A stretch of DNA of 7,311 nucleotides from assembly GCA_910584195.1 (NCBI GenBank), contig CAJTYV010000070.1, positions 1-7,311 on the forward strand, read 5' to 3'. Position numbers and translations under genes: made by a program. The notes under the pieces are model-generated. The model did no database searches and was not told the DNA's origin. It saw only the letters and a program-made list of their open reading frames with translations. Origin of the DNA: an uncultured Ruminococcus sp. (GTDB lineage: Bacteria; Bacillota; Clostridia; Oscillospirales; Ruminococcaceae). Shown piece after piece: positions 5,101 to 7,311 of the stretch; positions within the stretch are counted from its first letter, which is position 1; each line of letters opens with the position of its first letter.

Positions 5101-6218
5101 TCATAGCGATATTGTAAAGCGCATACCCACTGGCTCTTTCATAGGGTAAAAGGAATGTGGCAAATCAAGATAATTCAAAATAGATGCTACGATATATAAG
5201 CCAAGACCATTTCCGCCGTCTTTTTTATTTCGGGCATAATCTGGACGATAAAAGGGCTCAAAAATTTTTTTAGGTGCTCTGATGGTATAGGTAAACACTC
5301 ATTTTCAATAACCAGGTTACGGTTATCAAAATAAACAGATATTGTTCCTCCGGGAATAGTGTAAGCAACAGCATTTGCAAAAATATTTGAAATAGCTTTC
5401 GAGATCATCTTCGGAGGCAAGCATACGGGAAACTGATTTAATAGGGCCATTTTGAAAATCATACCATTTGCCTGTGCTATCAGTTGATACTGTTCACATA
5501 AAGGCAGTAAAAGTGCAGTAGCATCAAAAGTCGTTGACGGTTCAGTGTCTATGCTTGTCCCCAATTTTGATGTATCCAAAATTTCTGTAATCATTCCAGC
5601 AATTTGTTCACTCCGCTCTTTGCATAGGGGCAAATAAGCATTGTAGTCTTTATATTTTCCAATCCCCATAACCATATTATCAAGAATAGCATTAAGCGCA
5701 GTAACAGGCGTTTTTAATTCATGTAATGCCATTCTCAGAAAATCTATTTTTTGCCTTTCTACTTCGGCCACCTGTTCTTTTTCATGTTCAAGATTTTCGA
5801 TCGTTTGCAGTAACTTTGAATATAATTTGTTAATACTTTCCGATGATAGACCTATTTCATCTGCTGATTGCACCATGCATTTAGCGTCTTTTTTCAAAAT
5901 AGTCATGGAAAATGTAGTATCTACAATATGCTTAATCGGTTTTGTAATTGCCTTTGAAAAAAAGAAAGCAGATATTAAAGAAATAAGCACACACATACCC
6001 ATTGTGTATGGTAATGAGCCAAGAATAGCTTGTGTTACTTCCTCATTACGCGGTACTTCTGCTGGAATAATATTTCCAGCCGTACCGGGGTTTAAGGGAT
6101 TATCACTTGCAAAAATAGGAGCAAGAAGATAAAACATTCCACTTGCTAATAAAGCTATCATCAACATAAGAAAAAGCGTATATATAAAGATTTTCGGAAA
6201 TAACTTCAGCCGTTTCAT
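5101..6218 (-). pseudogene. VncS/VanS-like sensor histidine kinase with a -1 frameshift near the C-terminus
   Basis: The uninterrupted part (start ATG 6218) has helices at about 10-36 and 71-90 flanking a short outside loop of about 34 residues. A HAMP-like linker and coiled segment (91-158) follows, then the H-box FLRMALHELKTP with phospho-acceptor H166 and the N-box ISNIFANAVAYT (N278, N282). The ATP-binding domain continues VIENECLPIPSEHLKK and then breaks at an A7 tract (minus strand; plus-strand T7 at 5265-5271). The expected IFEPFYR and G-box GGNGLGLYIV follow in the -1 frame, ending at 5101. Without correction the protein gains about 25 unrelated residues and lacks the G2 box, so it should be inactive. 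IENE.x.PIP...IFEPFYR is typical of VncS/VanSB-type kinases that sense peptides or cell-wall stress. The start overlaps the regulator's stop as ATGA, showing operon structure. Confidence 0.85.
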
Positions 6219-6893
6219 TCGTCCACCTCGTATTTATATCCTATTCCTTTGACAGTAACAATACAGTCAAGTCGTAATTTTTTTCGCAAATTTCTTATGT
6301 AGACATCCACTGTCCTGTCAATAATCGGGGCATCACTCCCCCATAGGTCATCAAGAATTTGGGAGCGGGTAAGCACTAACCCTTTATGCTCTACTAACAA
6401 TCTCAACAAATCAATTTCTTTTGGGGTAATATCAATTTTGCCATTCGGGTCTTTGGCCGTATATCCAGAAAAATCTACTATCACATCACCAAAGGTCATT
6501 GTATTGAGAACATCGGTGCTTCCGTTTCTGCGTAAAAGTGCCGCAACGCGTCTGCCAAGCAGTACCATAGAAAACGGTTTTGTAACATAGTCATCCGCTT
6601 GCTCATCAAAACTTGTAACTTGCGTATATTCGTCTTTAATAGCTGTGAGCATAAGAACAGGAACAGAGCTTTTTGCGGATTTCATGTAACACACCAAGTC
6701 CTGTTATTGTAGGGAGCATAATATCAAGAACAACAAGATCAATTCTCTGCTGAGCAAAAGCATCCAATGCCTCACCGCCATCATAGGCTGGAAAAGTATT
6801 ATGTCCTGCGGATTCTACATGAGCCATTCTGCAATCTTGTCGAGCGAAATGAAATACTACCGAAAGATGAAATTGTATTTCGTTCTCATGTGC
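6215..6893 (-). pseudogene. OmpR/VanR-family response regulator with internal frameshift and damaged N-terminus
   Basis: Two frames together give most of an OmpR-type regulator. The upstream frame (readable from about 6893, first ATG 6827) holds ESAGHNTFPAYDGGEAL and LVVLDIMLP, with the phospho-acceptor Asp codon at 6725-6723. It then ends about 85 bp later out of frame. The downstream frame resumes SSVPVLMLTA, then DDYVTKPF with the conserved Lys, and a complete winged-helix DNA-binding domain (TPKEIDLLRLL, then DRTVDVYIRNLRKKL, then VTVKGIGYKYE) to the stop at 6215. The shift lies at or next to the A5 tract (plus-strand T5, 6670-6674); either two bases are missing or one is extra. The receiver's first strand and acidic pocket are not recognisable, and a TGA lies at 6896-6894. 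So the N-terminus is also lost, near the junction with the XRE fragment. The stop overlaps the kinase start by four bases. Confidence 0.82.
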
Positions 6894-6931
6894 TCACCTG
6901 AAATGTAGAATGATATAGAGGTGATGTAAAA

Positions 6932-7183
6932 ATGTACCAATATGAAGAAAATCTTGATTTTCATGCCCTGGGTCGGGAAATCAAACGCAAGCTGGAGGAA
7001 AAGGGCTGGACGCAGGAGTACCTTGCCCAGCTTGTAGACCGCACCCCGCGCTCCATCATGTATATGGAAAACCGGGGCCAGCATCCAAGCCTGAACATCT
7101 TCTTCAAAATTGTCATTCCTATTACATTTTACTGTTCACCTTTATTTTTGGATATGTCTACACAGTTCTATATATTGACTTAA
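6932..7183 (+). pseudogene. XRE-family regulator, 3'-truncated and fused to repeat-derived sequence
   Basis: ATG 6932 has a good ribosome site (AGAGGTG, 6917-6923, spacing 8). Codons 1-61 encode an XRE helix-turn-helix: LGREIKRKLEEKGWTQEYLAQLVDRTPRSIMYMENRGQHPSLNIFFKIV, similar to the intact XRE at 217-570 (IENKGQHPSLQIFFELI). At about 7112 the helix-5 region is cut. The remaining 22 codons (IPITFYCSPLFLDMSTQFYILT) are simply a translation of the second 49-bp repeat copy and its flank. The coding part is GC-rich (34 G/C of 60 at 6961-7020) whereas everything after it is AT-rich, marking a sharp junction. A truncated protein could still fold in part, but loss of the last helix and dimer region makes function doubtful. 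Confidence 0.8.
7118..7166. repeat. 49-bp imperfect direct repeat, right copy
   Basis: This copy matches 581-629 at 45 of 49 positions in the same orientation. It begins right where XRE similarity in the truncated gene ends, so it lies at the right junction of the cargo. Mismatches are scattered, so the two copies have diverged and this is not a very recent duplication. Confidence 0.85.
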
Positions 7184-7285
7184 ATAATTTCTTTTGATTT
7201 CTCGTCAAAATTCCATTTTCTTTATGAAATCTTCAAAAATATCCTCTATGCTATTGATAGAATTAAATGAAAGGACATGATGATT
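7167..7285. other. AT-rich leader before the last gene
   Basis: This 119-bp AT-rich stretch holds the stop of the XRE fusion (7181-7183) and otherwise no recognisable gene. A TTGACT occurs at 7175-7180, but no convincing -10 lies at 17 bp. AAAGGA at 7270-7275 is a candidate ribosome site for the gene starting at 7286. Confidence 0.4.
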
Positions 7286-7311
7286 ATGGATATGATTTTG
7301 AAAACAACAAA
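7286..7311 (+). CDS. Start of a gene cut by the right window edge
   Basis: ATG 7286 lies 10 nt behind AAAGGA and opens a frame reading MDMILKTT to the window edge. In-frame ATGs at 7277 and 7280 are closer to the ribosome site, so the exact start is uncertain. ILKTT followed by a LxKxY block is a usual opening of bacitracin/lantibiotic-type ABC ATPases, and the setting would suit that, but eight residues cannot establish a family. Confidence 0.4.

Noticed and set aside
5827..6132. Plus-strand open frame inside the kinase gene
   Set aside because: It is antisense to the well-supported sensor domain of the histidine kinase.
6636..6697. Programmed frameshift in the response regulator
   Set aside because: Rejoining needs a +1 or -2 shift at AAA AAG, not the -1 such tracts favour, and the N-terminus is missing anyway; mutation or error is more likely.
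6883..6911. TTCTCA-17-TAGAAT promoter for the truncated XRE gene
   Set aside because: The predicted start would fall at about 6918, within its ribosome site, leaving no usable leader; the -35 is also weak.
7219..7231. CTTTATGAAAT as a further response-regulator repeat before the last gene
   Set aside because: It is a single partial match with no 11-bp phased neighbour on either side, in AT-rich DNA.
1..7311. CRISPR array, tRNA, rRNA, transposase, integrase or replication origin
   Set aside because: I saw no regularly spaced repeats, cloverleaf-like or rRNA sequence, or recombinase motif in any frame.

Overview
The window looks like part of a Gram-positive mobile element, most likely an integrative conjugative element (ICE) or its remnant from a gut-type Firmicute of the class Clostridia. 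Supports are the strong AGGAG/GGAGG ribosome sites, SigA-like TTGACT-17-TATCAT promoters, U-tailed hairpin terminators, a short conjugative-element-type sigma factor, XRE repressors and the start of a DnaC-like ATP-binding protein. This assignment is inference; no integrase, relaxase or attachment site is visible.

Layout. On the left, both on the minus strand, lie the first 47 residues of a Cys-X2-Cys (DnaC/IstB-like) protein (1-142) and a complete XRE regulator (217-570). AT-rich cargo on the plus strand follows: a MarR-family regulator (751-1302) with its own terminator, then an ABC-transporter operon. The operon's first ATPase is fused out of frame to the tail of an ABC-2 permease by an apparent deletion (1421-2300). 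Behind this wreck, translationally coupled, come an intact lantibiotic/bacitracin-immunity-type ATPase (2300-3034) and a six-helix permease (3034-3738). A large hairpin separates this operon from a convergent, GC-rich sigma-70-like gene (3825-4247, minus). Further right, all minus, are a small secreted protein of unknown function (4548-4988), a VncS/VanS-like histidine kinase with a one-base frameshift in an A7 tract (5101-6218), and an OmpR-type response regulator with an internal frameshift and a damaged N-terminus (6215 to about 6893). A second XRE gene (6932-7183, plus) is cut after 61 codons. It runs into a second copy of a 49-bp sequence that also lies directly upstream of the first XRE gene. 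The window ends inside the first codons of another gene (7286 onward).

Regulation is the most informative layer. (1) A 16-bp motif, WAGACACCWTRTTGWC, overlaps the -35 box of both the MarR gene and the ABC operon, and an inverted third copy lies just downstream of the ABC start site. This suggests MarR represses itself and the transporter. (2) Three 11-bp direct repeats, typical of OmpR/VanR-family binding, sit just upstream of the -10 of the secreted-protein gene. Two further good copies and one poor copy sit in front of a promoter pointing at the sigma gene. If real, these would put the sigma gene under the two-component system.

Overall the window reads as a mosaic: a GC-rich mobile-element backbone (XRE, sigma, XRE) with AT-rich antimicrobial-peptide sensing and efflux modules inserted, several of them decayed. 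Most breaks lie at or near homopolymers, so sequencing error has to be excluded before calling them genuine pseudogenes.
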